Shown: positions 35,716 to 48,806, counted from the first letter of the stretch. The stretch: DNA of 64,000 nucleotides from Liquidambar formosana (GCA_039720395.1 JBBPBK010000072.1:186001-250000), one strand, 5' to 3'. A program made the numbers and translations. Notes: generated from the sequence alone by a model not told the origin.

Positions 35716-38701
35716 TGTGAACCCCGGAAAACGGCCCACAAGGGTTTGGCAAAAAATATAGGTATAAAGACAACAAACAAACAAGGAGTCGCCACCTCAT
35801 TTGTTAGGAAAAAGAGGAAAACCATAAAAATGTTTTATTTTCAAAACCACATGACTCCATTAAAGGAAAAGCAAAGTCTTTGAAACCAGAAAATGGATTC
35901 GGGGGCTAAGTTACGACGTGGGAAGGTTCTGGGCAAAAGCCCATAGGCACCCACACCGCCCGAGTTGGTCTCTTAATTTGATTGGGCTAACTTAAGATCT
36001 TTTCCACTCAAATATCAACATATATCACCACAAGGCAGCATGCATATCATATATCCCATCTAATCATCTATGCGTAATCACTCAAACAAAACAGAAAAAA
36101 GAAGAAAAGAAAAGAAAAGCCTAGGATACTTGGATCCTAGGACGGACTTGAGCCTCACGAAGAGCGCCTACGTACCATGCAGCGAAATACATGGATCAAA
36201 GTCCACGTAGTTCGAAAAGAATAGGGTTACAACCTAATACAAACCTATGGTAAAAACCCTAGGTTTCCTTATTTGAAAATATATTGATTTAATCCAAAAC
36301 AGAAAACTTCCATAATAGGAAAACCTTGATAAAAACCAGAATTTATTATTGAAAGAAATCTTTGATAATTACCATAAGCTTGTATTAAGAAGTAACCCTA
36401 GGAGGGAGAAGAGAAAAGAAAGGTGAATTGGGGCACCTTCAAACCCTACTTACCTGAGCGCGCAAGCTCCAAACATTAGCCATTTCAGACCATAACAGTC
36501 CTATTTGCAATAGGACAAGCATTGTACCTGTTTGCACCCTTACAAGTGCACCAAATCATGCAAAGAAAGCAATGTGCAAATCTGGACAGAACCTTAACAA
36601 GGCCTAAAATCATCCATCTATCATGCAAATAACAAGAATAACTAATAACTAAGGACTCTAACTCAATCCTACATGCAATGACTCGACTAACATGCATGAA
36701 AACCTATCAAAGACACACTACCAAGCATAAGAGACTCCAATAACATCAATAAACATGATAACAAAGCCAATTCTGACCAAAAAGACGACATTTTATGTAA
36801 AATATGCAAATAGGCCTCCCTACGGCGAGCTTTCTTAAGCAAAACTATCCTAGGATAATTTCACGTAAAAAAGTCATTATGGGGAGGTGCAACCAACATA
36901 TCCTACGTAAAATGTATACCTTAGAACACAACAGAAATGATTTCATGCTTAAACACATCACAGAAGACTCTCATGCGAAACCTCACTCAACTAAAAGGAT
37001 AATTATCCTTAGAAAAGGATAATATCTCCAAAAACCCTATAAAATATACTATATGAATGCAAACCTAGCATGATTCAACTATATGCAGTATATATAGAAT
37101 GACTATGATGAGCAACAACTCAAAAAGCTAAGCCAAGCATGCTGTATAAGACCTATGCGATTTCAGGGTTATCGAAACCCTAATCTCACAACTATGCATA
37201 AAAACTTATTAAAAGACTCTAACCCATGCTCAAATTATCATGAATATCATTCATATAGCATATATTAACTAACAAGAACATCAACACATGATAATAATCA
37301 CAGCGACCTAAACATGTGAACTATGCATGATTTAAGAGGATAGAATGAATAAGGCTATCAAATCCTTGGTAAACCAGGGATTATCAAGCATATAAAGCCA
37401 TAAATCATCTCAAAATCATTCATATACTATCCTAAAAACATTGAACTAACCTAACATGTGGAGCTATATCATGCACTATAACTACCATAGAAGAAGAAGA
37501 AGAAAGAAAAGCAAGAGAAGCAGAGAATTCATGTTCAGCACTAAAGGGATAGGCTTACCTCTTGTAGACTCTTCCTTGTCTTCAAACCTCTTGTTTCCTT
37601 GCTTGCTTGGGGTTGAAGAGCCTCCTCTTGAAGTCCTTCTAGCTCTCCAAACTCATAGCTCCCTCTCTCTCTAAGTGTAAAGTGCAATTAACCTCCCCTA
37701 TGTGCTGAATATCATGTCCTTTATATAGAGAACTGACCCCCTAAACCAATGGCTAGGATTAATTCATTAAAAAATGATCCTAGGGCTATTAGAGACTCTC
37801 TTGGTGCTCAAACAACTCAAACCTACACACTCCTAAGCTCAGACAAGTTGTATTGGCGGAGGAAACCGTCAAAAGAGGGAGAGAAGAGTCAGAATTTGAC
37901 TTGAGAAAGGAGTCCTCGGGTGACCAACTTGCCCCGGACGGTTAGCCGTCTGGGCTTGGACGGCTGACCGTCCAGCCCCGGACTGTTACCCGAGGGGTTT
38001 CCTTGTTTCACTCCGGTTTTGACTCCTACTCGCTGTAGAAGTCCTAAAATGCTCAAATTAAGTCCGATTTTGACGAAATAAAAGCCAAAACGACCGTGTT
38101 TCGAAGGGGAACACATTTTTAAGTATTTTAGGACAAAAATCCTCAACCATGGGTGCATGGTTAGGTTTTACAAAGGTGGTTAACCATGGTGCTTCACCGT
38201 CGCTAAGCTGGGTTTGTACACAAGGTTGAACCAAATGCTTTCCCAATCGAAAATCGATCTTTCTAAACATGTTTAGGACATAAATAAAGCCCAATTGAAG
38301 TTAAATGAGAGAAAATTGATTGGGTCTTATGAGTCAATTTAAGCAAACCAAGAAAGGGTCTTTTAGCCAACCCGAACCATTACGAGCCGAATTGATCTTA
38401 AGCCATTAATTCATGAAATTGAACCTATATATGGACTCTATATAACCATATGAACTCATGGAAATGACTCGGGATTCTTTCCAAAGTCAAATGGAAAATA
38501 TACGGCTTAAAAGACGATTATGCCCTTAAAGTCGCAAAAGTTCTTATTGACTATCGAGATGAACTCCAAATCACTTCAAAATTCATACACATGATATTTG
38601 ATGCCATAGAAACTCAATGCAAAAGACTAGACTCAAAAAGGACTCAAAATCCTACATGAAATGATATGTCCTAGCTAAGGTGACAAAAATGGGGTGTGAC
38701 A
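35716..38701 (-). mobile_element. Solo LTR I (B-type, reverse) inside B integrase
   Basis: 2986 bp, TGTGAACCCC to GTGTGACA, with perfect CTCTG duplications (35711-35715 and 38702-38706). It is of the same LTR type as element B itself, so B-type copies were still moving after B inserted. No internal sequence and no gene. Confidence 0.95.
37720..37995 (-). promoter_or_regulatory. LTR I promoter: TATA plus GC-rich box
   Basis: TATATAAA on the minus strand at 37720-37727; box 37914-37995 with GACGGTTAGCCGTC and GGACGGCTGACCGTCC cores. Gap 187 bp. Confidence 0.6.
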
Positions 38702-41700
38702 CTCTGTCTTTGACATGTTTGTTGAATGCCCTCGCGACTCTTCTCTGGTACCCTTGCACATGGTAGAGAGCCCTCAATCGCCTTTCATCTAGCAATGCCA
38801 ACTCGTCATAACGACCTTTGATCCAGTCCACCTCTGCCAGCTGACTTTCCACAGCAACCCTTAACGAAGGAACTTCCAATTCCACTGGTAGAACGGCCTC
38901 CATTCCATACACTAGAGCATACGGCGTAGCCCCTGTTGACGATCTGACTGACGTTCTGTACCCCCATAATGCTAATGGTAGTTTCTCATGCCAATCAGTG
39001 TATGTGTCAGCCGTCTTCTGTAATATCTTCTTGATGTTCTTGTTGGCGGCTTCCACTGCGCCGTTAGTCTGTGGGCGATACGGGGATGACAAATGATGAA
39101 CGATCTTGTACTTCTGCAAGAGTTCTTTGGTCTCCTTCTGGAAATGCTGACCGTTGTCTGAAATGACCTCGTGCGGTGCCCCATATCGGTAGATAATGTT
39201 GAGCTGTATGAACTGCGCCACCTTTTTAGCATTCAAAACTTTGAAAGAAGCTGCTTCCACCCACTTGGTGAAGTAATCGATGGCTACCAAGATGTATTCA
39301 TGACCATTGGATGCCTTCGGCTTGATCTGCCCGATGATATCTATTCCCCACACTGCGAACGGCCATGGAGTTGACATGCTTGTTAAGGGCATGGAAGGCA
39401 AGTGTTGTCCGTTGGCGAAGAGCTGACACTTGTGGCATTTCTTGACGTGGGCATAGCAATCGCTTTCCATTGTAGACCAGTAATATCCTAGTCTCATGAT
39501 CTTCTTAGCCAACATGTATCCATTCATGTGCGGAGCCCCCCACTCCTTCATGAATTTCTTCGATGAGCTTTCTAGCCTCTTCCTCGGTGACACACAGCAA
39601 GTGGATTCCATCGTAAGACCTCCGATACAGTTTTCCTCTGCATACCACATAATGGCTTGCCAATCTCCTCAGTGTTCGTCTGTCCACGCGGGTGCTCCCT
39701 CGGGATATTCTCTTTCTTCGATGAGCCTTCTTATGTCATAAAACCAAGGATGGTTGTCTGTTTTCTCTCCTTCTCGGATGGAACAGCAATAAACAGGTTT
39801 CTCTCTGCATTCGATCACGAGCGGTTTCACGCTTCCTCCTTCTAGTATCTCCACCATTGAAGCTAGAGTTGCTAAGGCATCAGCAAACTGATTCTTGTTT
39901 CTTGACAGGTAATTGAACTCGATCTCCGCGAACTCTTTAGTCAGTGCTTCCAAATAGGCATGATAGGGCAATAGCTTCTCGTCGCGAGTCTTCCACTCCC
40001 CTTTTATCTGACAGATGATCAATGCTGAATCTCCGAACACTTCTAGTTCTTTTATCCCCAACTCTAACGCAGCTTCCAATGCTAGGATGCAAGCCTCATA
40101 TTCTGCTATGTTGTTGGTGGCTTCGAACCCCAATTTGACTACTAAAGGCGTGAAGGCTTCTTTGGGCGAGACTAGTAGCACTCCTATGCCATAACCTCTT
40201 CTGTTTGCAGCTCCGTCGAAGTAGACTCTCCAAACCTTCTTCTTGATTTCCAGGATATCTTCGTCAGGGAACTCGTCATTGAATTGGGTTGATGATAACA
40301 CAGGACAGCTTGCCAAATGGTCTGCAATGACGCTTCCTTTAACGGACTTCTGCGCCAGGTACTTTATGTCGAATTCATTGAGAAGAAGCGACCAACGAGC
40401 GGTCCTGTATGATAGGACTAGTTTTTCTAGCAAATACTTCAAAGGATCCAATCGACTTATCAACAGGACTTCGAAGGACATCATGTAATGACGAAGTTTC
40501 TGGGTGGCCCACACCAATGCTACGCAAGCCTTTTCTAGCGCATTGTACTTTACTTCATAATCTGTCATTTTCTTGCTCAAGTAGTAGATGGCATTTTCCT
40601 TTTTCGACCCCTCAAGGTATTGAGCTAACATGGCTCCCGTCGCGGTTTCAGTAATCGTTAAGTATAACAGTAATGGTTCACCTTGCCGCGGGGGAACCAA
40701 GATTGGGGGGTTGCTCAGATACCTTTTAATGGTCTCAAAGGCTTCTTGATAGTCCTCATTCCATTCCTTGGAAACGCCCTTCTTAAGTAGCTTGAAAATT
40801 GGCTCGCACACCATGGTTAGATTAGCGATAAACCGGCTTATGTATTGAACTCTCCCCAGAAAACCCCGGATCTGCTTTTCCGTCCTTGGTGGCTCCATCT
40901 CTGTGATAGCTTTTATCTTCCCTGGATCAACTTCAATTCCCCTCTGAGTGATCATGAAACCCAACAGCTTCCCTGCGATGACTCCAAAGGCACACTTCTG
41001 AGGATTCAGTCTGAGGTTGTACTTCTTTGCCCGTTCTAGGAACTTCTCTAATGCCGTGAAATGTCCTTCTCGGTCTACAGATTTGACTATCATGTCGTCC
41101 ACATACACCTCCACTTCTTTATGGATCATATCATGCAATAGGGTTGTAGCAGCTCTTTGGTAAGTAGCCCCGGCATTTCTCAAGCCAAAAGGCATTACCT
41201 TGTAGCAATACGTGCCCCACTGCGTGATAAAAGCTGTCTTTTCCATGTCTTGAGGCGCCATCTTTATCTGGTTATAACCGGAGAACCCATCCATGAAGGA
41301 GAGAAGAGCGTGGCCTGCTGTGCTGTCCACCAACACATCGATATGTGGTAGAGGGAAATCATCCTTTGGGCTCGCAGCATTAAGGTCGCGGAAGTCAACA
41401 CACATTCGCACTTTCCCATCTTTTTTAGGCACAGGCACTATGTTAGACAGCCATTCAGGGTACTCCACAACTTGGAGAAACCCGGCATCTAATTGTTTAG
41501 TTACCTCTTCTTTTACTTTCAAAGCCCATTCTGGTTTTAATCTTCTTAATTTTTGCTTTACAGGCTTTTTAGTGGGATTAGTGGGGATGTAATGTTGCAC
41601 AATATCTGGATCAATGCCAGGCATATCCTCATAAGACCATGCGAAGGCCTCTACATTGGCTTTTAGAAGTATTATCAATTTTTCTTTTTCAGCAGGCGAG

Positions 41701-41880
41701 AGAGTTATCCCAATTTTAATTATCCTTGGCAATTCATCTGTCCCTAGATTGATTGATTCCAATTCATCCATGTTAGGTTCGGTAACGCCCCTTTTCCTTT
41801 GCTCGACGAGCTCCGGAGGGACGTCATTCCTAGGATCTATATCCATGCCATAGATATCCATAGAAGAGAGAAAGGAAACA

Positions 41881-42049
41881 CTGCAAATAATGAAAAGAAG
41901 CACACTTTATTGACTGAACTAACAAAACAAAACAAAGCAAAGAAAACACATGTGCCACAACTAGGGAACGACTCCTAACTCCACAAGGTGGGCTAGGCGG
42001 ACACACTTTATTTGAAAGGAAAGCTAAGACAAGCTACTAAGGAACCTAC
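41881..42049 (-). other. Intron joining gag-pro to pol, element B
   Basis: 169 nt, donor GTAGGT starting at 42049, acceptor TTTGCAG ending at 41881. Same in-frame junction as A and C. Confidence 0.8.
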
Positions 42050-45000
42050 AAGCTACTATCAGGTAAGTCGAGATCCTCGCCCTCAAGAATTTCTGCAATG
42101 GTACACTCTTCAAGATACCAATTAAGGAGCGGCACGGCTGCATGGTGAATTGAAGAACACTCGAGATCCGATTCCTCTACAGCAAGAACCATATCTTGAA
42201 ACATTGTAACCATGGCTTCCGAATCCATCTATTCTGCCCAGTCCTCGCTCTGCTTTTCCCGATAGTCATCATTGATCGCTTCATCATCAACCATCGTTGC
42301 AGTGATGGGATACCCCTCAGTGAAGAATATTTCAAACCCCGGAACTCTCGCCTTGGTTGCTTTGTCAATGGATGGTTCGGGGAATCCACATAATAGAAAA
42401 TCCTCCCCTTCCTTAACAAAGTAACCATTCAAGGTAGGTCGGTATGGCGAGATTCGAATATCTGGCACCCTTCCTTCTGCTTTTGCTTTGACCCTTTCTT
42501 TGCTTCTCTGCAACATCTCCATGCGGTCCTTCTTGGAAGGCTCATACCCCAATCCGAAGGTATAGGTGACAACGCGGCTCTGAATGGATACTGGTATGCC
42601 TTACTGACGGCGTCCTAGTCCCATGCCCGGGAAGAAACTCATTTTCTTCATTATATTCCCCACATATAGGTTGCCATGAGGGCAAAAGTCGAGAGGTATC
42701 AACTCTCTCTGTTCTGGCTCTTTCTCTATGCATTGAACATACTCAAACCCAGACAATGGTACTCCCACGGGCTCGGGCTTGATCTCGCAAATGGGCACCC
42801 CCGACAATTTCAAGTCATAATCACCTTGGAGTGTGACGATGGCCCCTTCATAAGGGAACTTGACTTTTTGATGTAATGACGAGGGTACAGCCCCTGCAGG
42901 ATGAATCCAAGGTCTCCCCAACAAGAGATTGAAGCATGACGGGACATCTAACACTTGGAACTCAACTCTGAATTCTGTAGGCCCCATAATCAGCGGCAAA
43001 GTGACCACTCCAATCACTTCTCTGCGGGTGTTGTCATAGGCTCTCACTATTTGCCCGAATGGCATGAAGTCTGTTGGATCCAACCCCAAGACGGTGGCAG
43101 TTCTGAGAGGGCACACATTAAGGGCGGAACCATTGTCGATTAAGACTGTTGGAACTCTCTTTCCCATGGTGTCGACAGTGATGTACATGGCTTGTGAATG
43201 GCTAGGTCCGCTTTTAGGTAGGTCTACTTCTGAGAACACGATGGTCGAGTTCTTCGAGGTCAGATTCACCAAGTTCACCAAATTTTCTGGAGATGTGTCC
43301 ACGAGAACCTGTATCTGGTTGAGCAACTTCAAGATTGTCTGACGGTGCTTGTAAGAGGCCATGAGCAAACCCCATATAGTGATGTTGGCATTAGTCTTTC
43401 TCAATTGCCTAAGCACTTCGTCCTCTTCTTCTTGCAGATCGAGGTGGCGATTACCTTCCAAGTCTCCCAATGGGTTGTCAGATTCTAAGTGCGGAGGCTT
43501 GAAATGGCGACCTCCTCTAGTTATGTGCTCTACCTCGTCATCGCTCATCCACATATCATCAATCTCACCTACATCACCCATGAGGTCATCCCATGTGATT
43601 GTGTCGATCTCTTCCATTTGGACTTCTTCTAGTAATTCATCCCAACCTGTGGGGATTATAGGCTCATCAGGAATAGGGTCGGGGTAGAGTACATAGTAAT
43701 CAAACTTTCTGGACGGCTCTCCCAACAAACCCACTTTAGGATCTCCTGCCTCGAACCTTTCTTTCAGTTGTCGCTGCATGGATTTCTTTGGCAATATCAA
43801 AACCTTTTGATCAATAAGGTCTTGAACTACCTTTTTCAGTATGACACAGTCCTCTGTATCATGTCTGGGCGCCTGATGGTACAAACAGAATTGGTGAGGA
43901 GTCGAAGGTCTCGGCTTTGAATGGCATGGCAATATGAGCCCTTTATCACAACATTGATGGAAAACTTGAGTCAAGGTCATGGGAAGTGGCGTGTATTGCC
44001 TTATGGGTTGACGGGATTGGGACGAACCAAGCTCGATGGCATTTATGTTGTTGGGAGGAGGCACATTGTGAGTGGGGAGGGGATTTCGAGTGACATTTGG
44101 GCGATTTGGTGTGGTGGGTGGTGAAATGATCTGCTTGTCGAGCAAATCTTGGATTTCATGGCGGAGGCGGTAACAACGGTTGGTAAGATGGCCTTTGTCT
44201 TGGTGGAATTTGCAATATTCATTTTCATTATAGTTCTTGGGCAATGGGTTTGGTGGAGGCCTTGGGTCGAGAGGTTTCAGGAGGTCACGGCTTCTCAGCT
44301 TTTCAAAGACTCTTTCGAGTGGCATGTATAGCTCGGTGAATTGGCGAGGTGAAGTGGAGTCATTTAGGGAGAAAGGGCGAGTGGGTTGGGTAATGGCATT
44401 GACCTCAGCATTGGGTTTTCCTCCAAAGTTTGTCCTTCGACTCCTTTGAACCTCCTCTGTTTTGATTGTTCCATCGGCGATTGCATCTTCAACTTGTGTG
44501 CCAGCCCTAACAAGAGCCTTGAAGTTCGGAAAGTAATGAGCAAAAAGATGCTTGTGATATACGGGCAGCAAGTTCTTCACCACCAACTGAATCTGGTCTT
44601 CCTCGTTCGGTCTGTCTGTCATTTTGGAAGCCTTTTGTCTCCACCTAGTGATAAAGGCAGAGAAAGTCTCATTGACCCCTTGCTTAGTGGTTTCCAAGTC
44701 CCTTCGCGTGACATCCACTTCAGTGTTATACTTGTAATGGTCCGTGAATGCATTGCATACATCCTCCCAGGTCTTGGTTCTGTTCTCTTCTAATGACAGA
44801 AACCACTTCAAGGCGGAACTCGCTAATGACTCGTGAAACATTTGAGCCAATAACTCATCGTTCGCCCCTCGAGGGTGCATAACTCGCACATACATTTTGA
44901 GGTGGGTTTTAGGACAACCTATCCCATCGAATTTTTCCAACTCCGGCATCTTGAATTGTAACGGGATGCGAGCCTTTGGGAACAAGGACAAAGTACGGAT

Positions 45001-45354
45001 GTCGACCATATCATCAGATCTGCGGATTCCCTTCAAAGTTCTTTCTAAGGCCTCGACCTTGTTTGCCAAGACGGTTGAGCTCTCTCTTGATGTGGCTTTG
45101 GTTTCCCCTTCCTTGGTCTTGGGTGGTTCTCCCCCTTCTCCTAATGGTTCCTCAGCGGATTCAGACTCATTGGATCCTTGATTGTTATCAGTGGCACGGG
45201 CCCTAGATTCAGGTTCAGAGTTCTTCTGTCGAAGGTCTTGAGCTAAATTGAGTGCGGTCTCGGATACCTGGGTAGTGTGATCAAGCTTTTCCATGATAGC
45301 TTTCAAAGTGGCCTCAAGGTTGAAACCCCGGTTACTAGCTCTTTCCTCGGCCAT
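42046..45354 (-). pseudogene. gag-pro: Element B gag-protease-G-patch, two nonsense codons
   Basis: First ATG at 45354 (MAEERASN); the frame is open upstream to GTG at 45420. It contains the Gag domain, two CX2HX4HX4C knuckles (YCKFHQDKGHLTNRC, FCLYHQAPRHDTEDC), protease DNGSA, and G-patch (KKMSFFPGMGLGRRQ). A TAA at 42601-42603 falls inside the G-patch where C has CAA. A second stop, TAG at 42229-42231, lies near the end. The natural stop, 42046-42048, overlaps the splice donor. B lacks the second copy of the MVTxFQDMVL segment that C has. Confidence 0.9.
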
Positions 45355-46117
45355 ATCTGACTCGGTGACAGAATCAGCACTAACTAGGCGCCCTTGTTGA
45401 TTACGGATCCAAGCCAGCACGTCTATCCCTCTAACCTAGGGTAAACACTCAATTTCTCAGCCTAAGGGTTTATCCTAAGCTTCCATAATTATCTCAAAAT
45501 CTCTACAACGTACACCCTTAATTAGTTCTCTTAGCCAATTACCCTTGCGGGGGTCATGGGGAAGGGTACGTATTAAGGATGTAGGATGTAAAGTTTCCTT
45601 TAATTACCCACTCAATCAACAAAACATGGCAACACATCACAAACACGGCATCATATCATCACAACAATGTGTGTGCATATAGGTGATCCGACGGTGTCCT
45701 AGAAGGCCCACTACATGCAATTCTTTCTTTTAAGAGGGTAGGCTAGGGTCCTCAACTTTGCTTGTACCAATCTTTATACCTAACCACATGTGACATCAGG
45801 AATGTCGCGTGGGTCCAGCAGTACGTGATTAGTCCATTTGATATACCCAAGGGCAAGCCCAAGGGTACTTGGCAAGAGAGGTTTGATAGCTTCGCCCAAC
45901 ACATGGAATCAGGAAAACCAAGGTCGAACTAGGCTATCAGTTGGCAAGGATACATCGAGGGACAATCGAGTGATCATGCAACAGTAGCGCACACAATGCA
46001 ATAAATGAAAGCACACAATCAAGCGGATGCAATGTGATTGATTTTATTAAACAATAAGAAATTAATTCAGCCCAATCAAATTAAATGAGTCTAGCCCTCG
46101 ACATCCCCAGTGGAGTC
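45355..46117 (-). other. Element B leader and truncated PBS
   Basis: Non-coding leader with the same conserved blocks as A and C (CCCAAGGGCAAGCCCAAGGG near 45846, CACATGTGG near 45785). The PBS complement is visible as TCCCCAGTGGAGTC at 46104-46117 and is cut there by element C. The duplicated GAGTC should reappear beyond C. Confidence 0.75.
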
Positions 46118-46825
46118 TGTCACACCCCCATTTTTGCCACCTTAGCTAGGGTTTGTCATTGCATGTGTCTTTTTGTTTCCTTTTTGAGTCTAGTCTTTTG
46201 CATTGAGTTTCTAGGGTCCTAAGGATGGTGTCTATGAATTTTGGTTCGATTTGGAGTTGATCTCGAGGGTTAATAAGAACTTTTGTGACTTGAGGGGCAT
46301 AATCGTCTTTTTGATCACAAACTTTCCATTTGACCTTGAAATGATCTCCAAGTTGCCAATTGGAGTTCATATGGTTGTATTTGAGGTATTTGTGGGATCA
46401 ATTCGATGAATTGAAGGTTCGGGATTAGAATGGCTCAGCGAGGCTCAGGTTGGCTAAGAGACCTACTTCGGGTTAGCTCGAATTGGTTCATGATTTTCAC
46501 TCTATGACTACTCATTTGACCTTGATTGGTCTTAATTTCATCCCCAAATGTGTTTAGGGAGGTTGAATTTCGAATTGGAAAGCATTCGGTGCAACCCTAT
46601 GTGCATACCTAAGCTAAGCGATGGTGAGGCATAGCGGTTAACCACCTTTGTAGGACCCAACCATGCGGCTATGGCTAGGGTTTCTTGCCCTCAAGTGACT
46701 CAAATTACATTCCCCTTCGAAACACGGTCGTTTTGGCTTTCGTTTCGTCAAAATCGGAGTTGATTTGGGCCCTGAAGCACATTTGGAAGTCGAAAGGGTT
46801 CAAAAATGGGCTGAAGCTGACATGG

Positions 46826-47101
46826 CCTCGGGTGACCACCCAGGCCTGGCCGGCTAGCCGCCTGGGCCCAGGCTGCTAGCCGCCCAGCCCCAGGTGGTCA
46901 CCCGAGCCACTTTCCTATTTTGAGCCTTGACGCGGCTCCCACCCTATTTTCTCGGATTTGCTCGCCTTTGGCCGCCATTTAACCCTAATTTCAGCCCTTT
47001 TTGACCTACTTGAGCCCCAAGGTAACCTCTAAGAGCCCTTGGATCAATCCCTAGGGTTTTAATCCCAACCATTGAGGGTTTCCCCTCAATCCCTATAAAT
47101 A
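46826..47101 (+). promoter_or_regulatory. Element C LTR promoter: GC-rich box plus TATA
   Basis: Box 46826-46907: perfect 14-bp outer arms CTCGGGTGACCACC / GGTGGTCACCCGAG, two core units based on CGGCTAGCCG, and a central palindrome CCTGGGCCCAGG. TATAAATA at 47094-47101. Gap 187 bp. Confidence 0.65.
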
Positions 47102-47404
47102 CCCCCTTATACTTCAGCGATAGGGGGGCCAATTTCAAAACTAGGGAGGCACTTTGGAGGCATGTGTGAGACTTGGAGGCTATGGTAGCCATCCTTAGGG
47201 TAGTTTAACCTAAACTTTGAGTGAGAGAGTGTGAGAGAAAGCTTGAAGGAGGACTGGAGCATTGCTTGAAGGCTTGAAGGAAGGAATTCCCAGCAGTACA
47301 CAAGAGAAGGAGGACTCCCTACAGCAGCAAAAGGATACTTCACCATAGGTATACCTCCCTTCCTCCTCTTCTCTCTTTTAAAGTTAGGGTTTTTGCATAG
47401 AATA

Positions 47405-47800
47405 GGATGATTGCATATCAAAGCTTGTGTTTTTATCATGTCTTGTTGCTTCCATTGGTATGTATGCATGTTTAGGATCATATTCATGGGCTGTTTAGTA
47501 TGCTAGGATGTCATTCCATGTGATTTACTGCATGTTTGGGACTTTAGGGTTTCTTAGGTGCTTAAAATGGTTTTCTGCATGAAATAACTCCTTTGCATAT
47601 TAAAGCTTGTGTTTTTATTGTGTTTTACTATTTCTATTAGTATGTATGCATGTTTAGGATCATGTTTGTGGGCTGTTTAGTATGCTAGGATGCTTTTCCA
47701 TGTGATTTACTGCATGTTTAGGATTCTAGGGTTTCCTTAGTGCTGAAATTGAGTTTATGTTTAGAATAGCTATATTTCATGTGCAAGCTTGTATTTTTCT
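47405..47800 (+). repeat. ~182-bp tandem repeat inside the C LTR
   Basis: Copies begin with AAAGCTTGTGTTTTTAT and share GGCTGTTTAGTATGCTAGGA; the latter recurs 182 bp apart (47491 and 47673). A third, diverged copy starts near 47775. Similar arrays are in LTRs A, D and H. Confidence 0.75.
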
Positions 47801-48322
47801 CATGTGTGGATGCTTCTATTGATTAATATGCATGATTAGCATGATGTCTATGATGGGCTTTGCATGATTTAAAGTTATTCAATGTGTTTTTTAGCACAAT
47901 TGTGATTCTAGGGTTTTTATCATCCTTGTGTGAGTTTAGTTGCATATAGCATGATAGCTTAGGGTTTTTCCTTGTGTTTTCTTCATAGTTGACATATATG
48001 CGCTGCATATTTGATAACTATGATATTTCTAGCATTCATATAGGTGATTTTAGGGTTTTTTGCATGTCATTGCATGTAGGGTTGAATTAGGGTTTTAGTT
48101 AGCTTATGATTCATGTTGTTGCATGACTTGTGGTTGATTTTAAGCCTTATTTTAATTCTGTCCAGATCTGTTATTTGTCCTTGATATGATATTTTGAGCA
48201 TGAGTTAGCCCATGTTTGGGCATGATAATGGCTTGATTTGGCATCTAGCTTGTTTGGTTGGTATTTTTGGTATGTTTTGCATGGAAATTGCAGGTGCTTT
48301 GACAGGTACAACAGGCGCAACT

Positions 48323-48430
48323 ACCCCACCAATGTGGGGTGGTTATTTTGGCTATTGCGAGATGAAATCTTGCAAATTACCCTATGTAATAGGGTGGTTA
48401 TTTTGACAGGTTGCTTTGCTTAAGGTAAGT
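48323..48430 (+). other. Paired hairpins and splice-donor consensus in C LTR
   Basis: ACCCCAC-CAAT-GTGGGGT (48323-48340) and ACCCTAT-GTA-ATAGGGT (48379-48395), each followed directly by GGTTATTTTG. AGGTAAGT is at 48423-48430. Solo LTR H keeps both hairpins. A leader intron from 48425 to an acceptor near 49888 or 49909 would remove the PBS from a translated mRNA; this is inferred. Confidence 0.45.
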
Positions 48431-48783
48431 AGGGTGTGAGGGTGCCCCAATTCACCCTTCTTTCCTTTTTCCTTGAAGCTTTCCTTTTCTCCCCCCTAGG
48501 GTTGTTTCCTAATAGAGGGGTATGGTAACTCCTATAGTTTCCTTTCGATAACAAATGCCTTTCGAATCAAGGTTTCCATTTTTATCAAAATTCCATATAT
48601 TACCAAAAATCTTTTGAGAATCATTTATTTTGGAAACTTACCATGTTTTACTTGAAAGGAAACTTAGGGTTTACCATAGGCCTTGATTAGGTTATAACCC
48701 TATTCCCTTTCGAACTACGTGGACTTTGATCCATGTATTTCCATACATGGTACGTAGGCGCTCCTTGTGAGGTTCAAGTCCGC

Positions 48784-48806
48784 CCTAGGATACTAAGTAT
48801 CCTAGG
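48784..48806 (+). other. LTR terminal-region hairpin, element C
   Basis: CCTAGGATAC-TAA-GTATCCTAGG, a perfect 10-bp stem followed by a T/C-rich tract. Counterpart of 7298-7317. Confidence 0.55.

Larger units (their letters stand above)
35511..41880 (-). pseudogene. pol: Element B pol, frameshifted and split by solo LTR I
   Basis: Reads from exon 2 start at 41880 leftwards; first Met about 41861. RT with YVDD near 41105-41094, first RNase H (LTITET), aRNase H (FDGAAN, FGDSAL), integrase. One base is lost near 39690 and one gained in a G-run near 39545, so about 48 codons between aRNase H and integrase are out of frame. The integrase core is intact (GIDIIG, SDNGQ, GAVEA), but its C-terminus is interrupted at 38702 by LTR I and resumes at 35715, ending with TAA at 35511-35513. 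Not functional as it stands. Confidence 0.92.
25878..46117 (-). mobile_element. Element B: reverse Tat-type retrotransposon with two antisense genes, degraded
   Basis: Runs right to left. The 3' LTR is at 25878-28873 and the gag start near 45354. Its PBS is cut at 46117 by element C, so the rest of the PBS and the 5' LTR must lie beyond C, outside the window. Because B is reversed, its antisense genes read on the plus strand. Lesions: two nonsense codons in gag-pro, a -1 and a +1 frameshift in pol, solo LTR I in integrase, two stops in each antisense gene. It carries the same gene order as C. Confidence 0.93.

Noticed and set aside
42676..45206. Several plus-strand open frames across the B gag region
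   Set aside because: They are shadows of the reverse-strand gag-pro frame, with no conserved counterpart behaviour in A or C.
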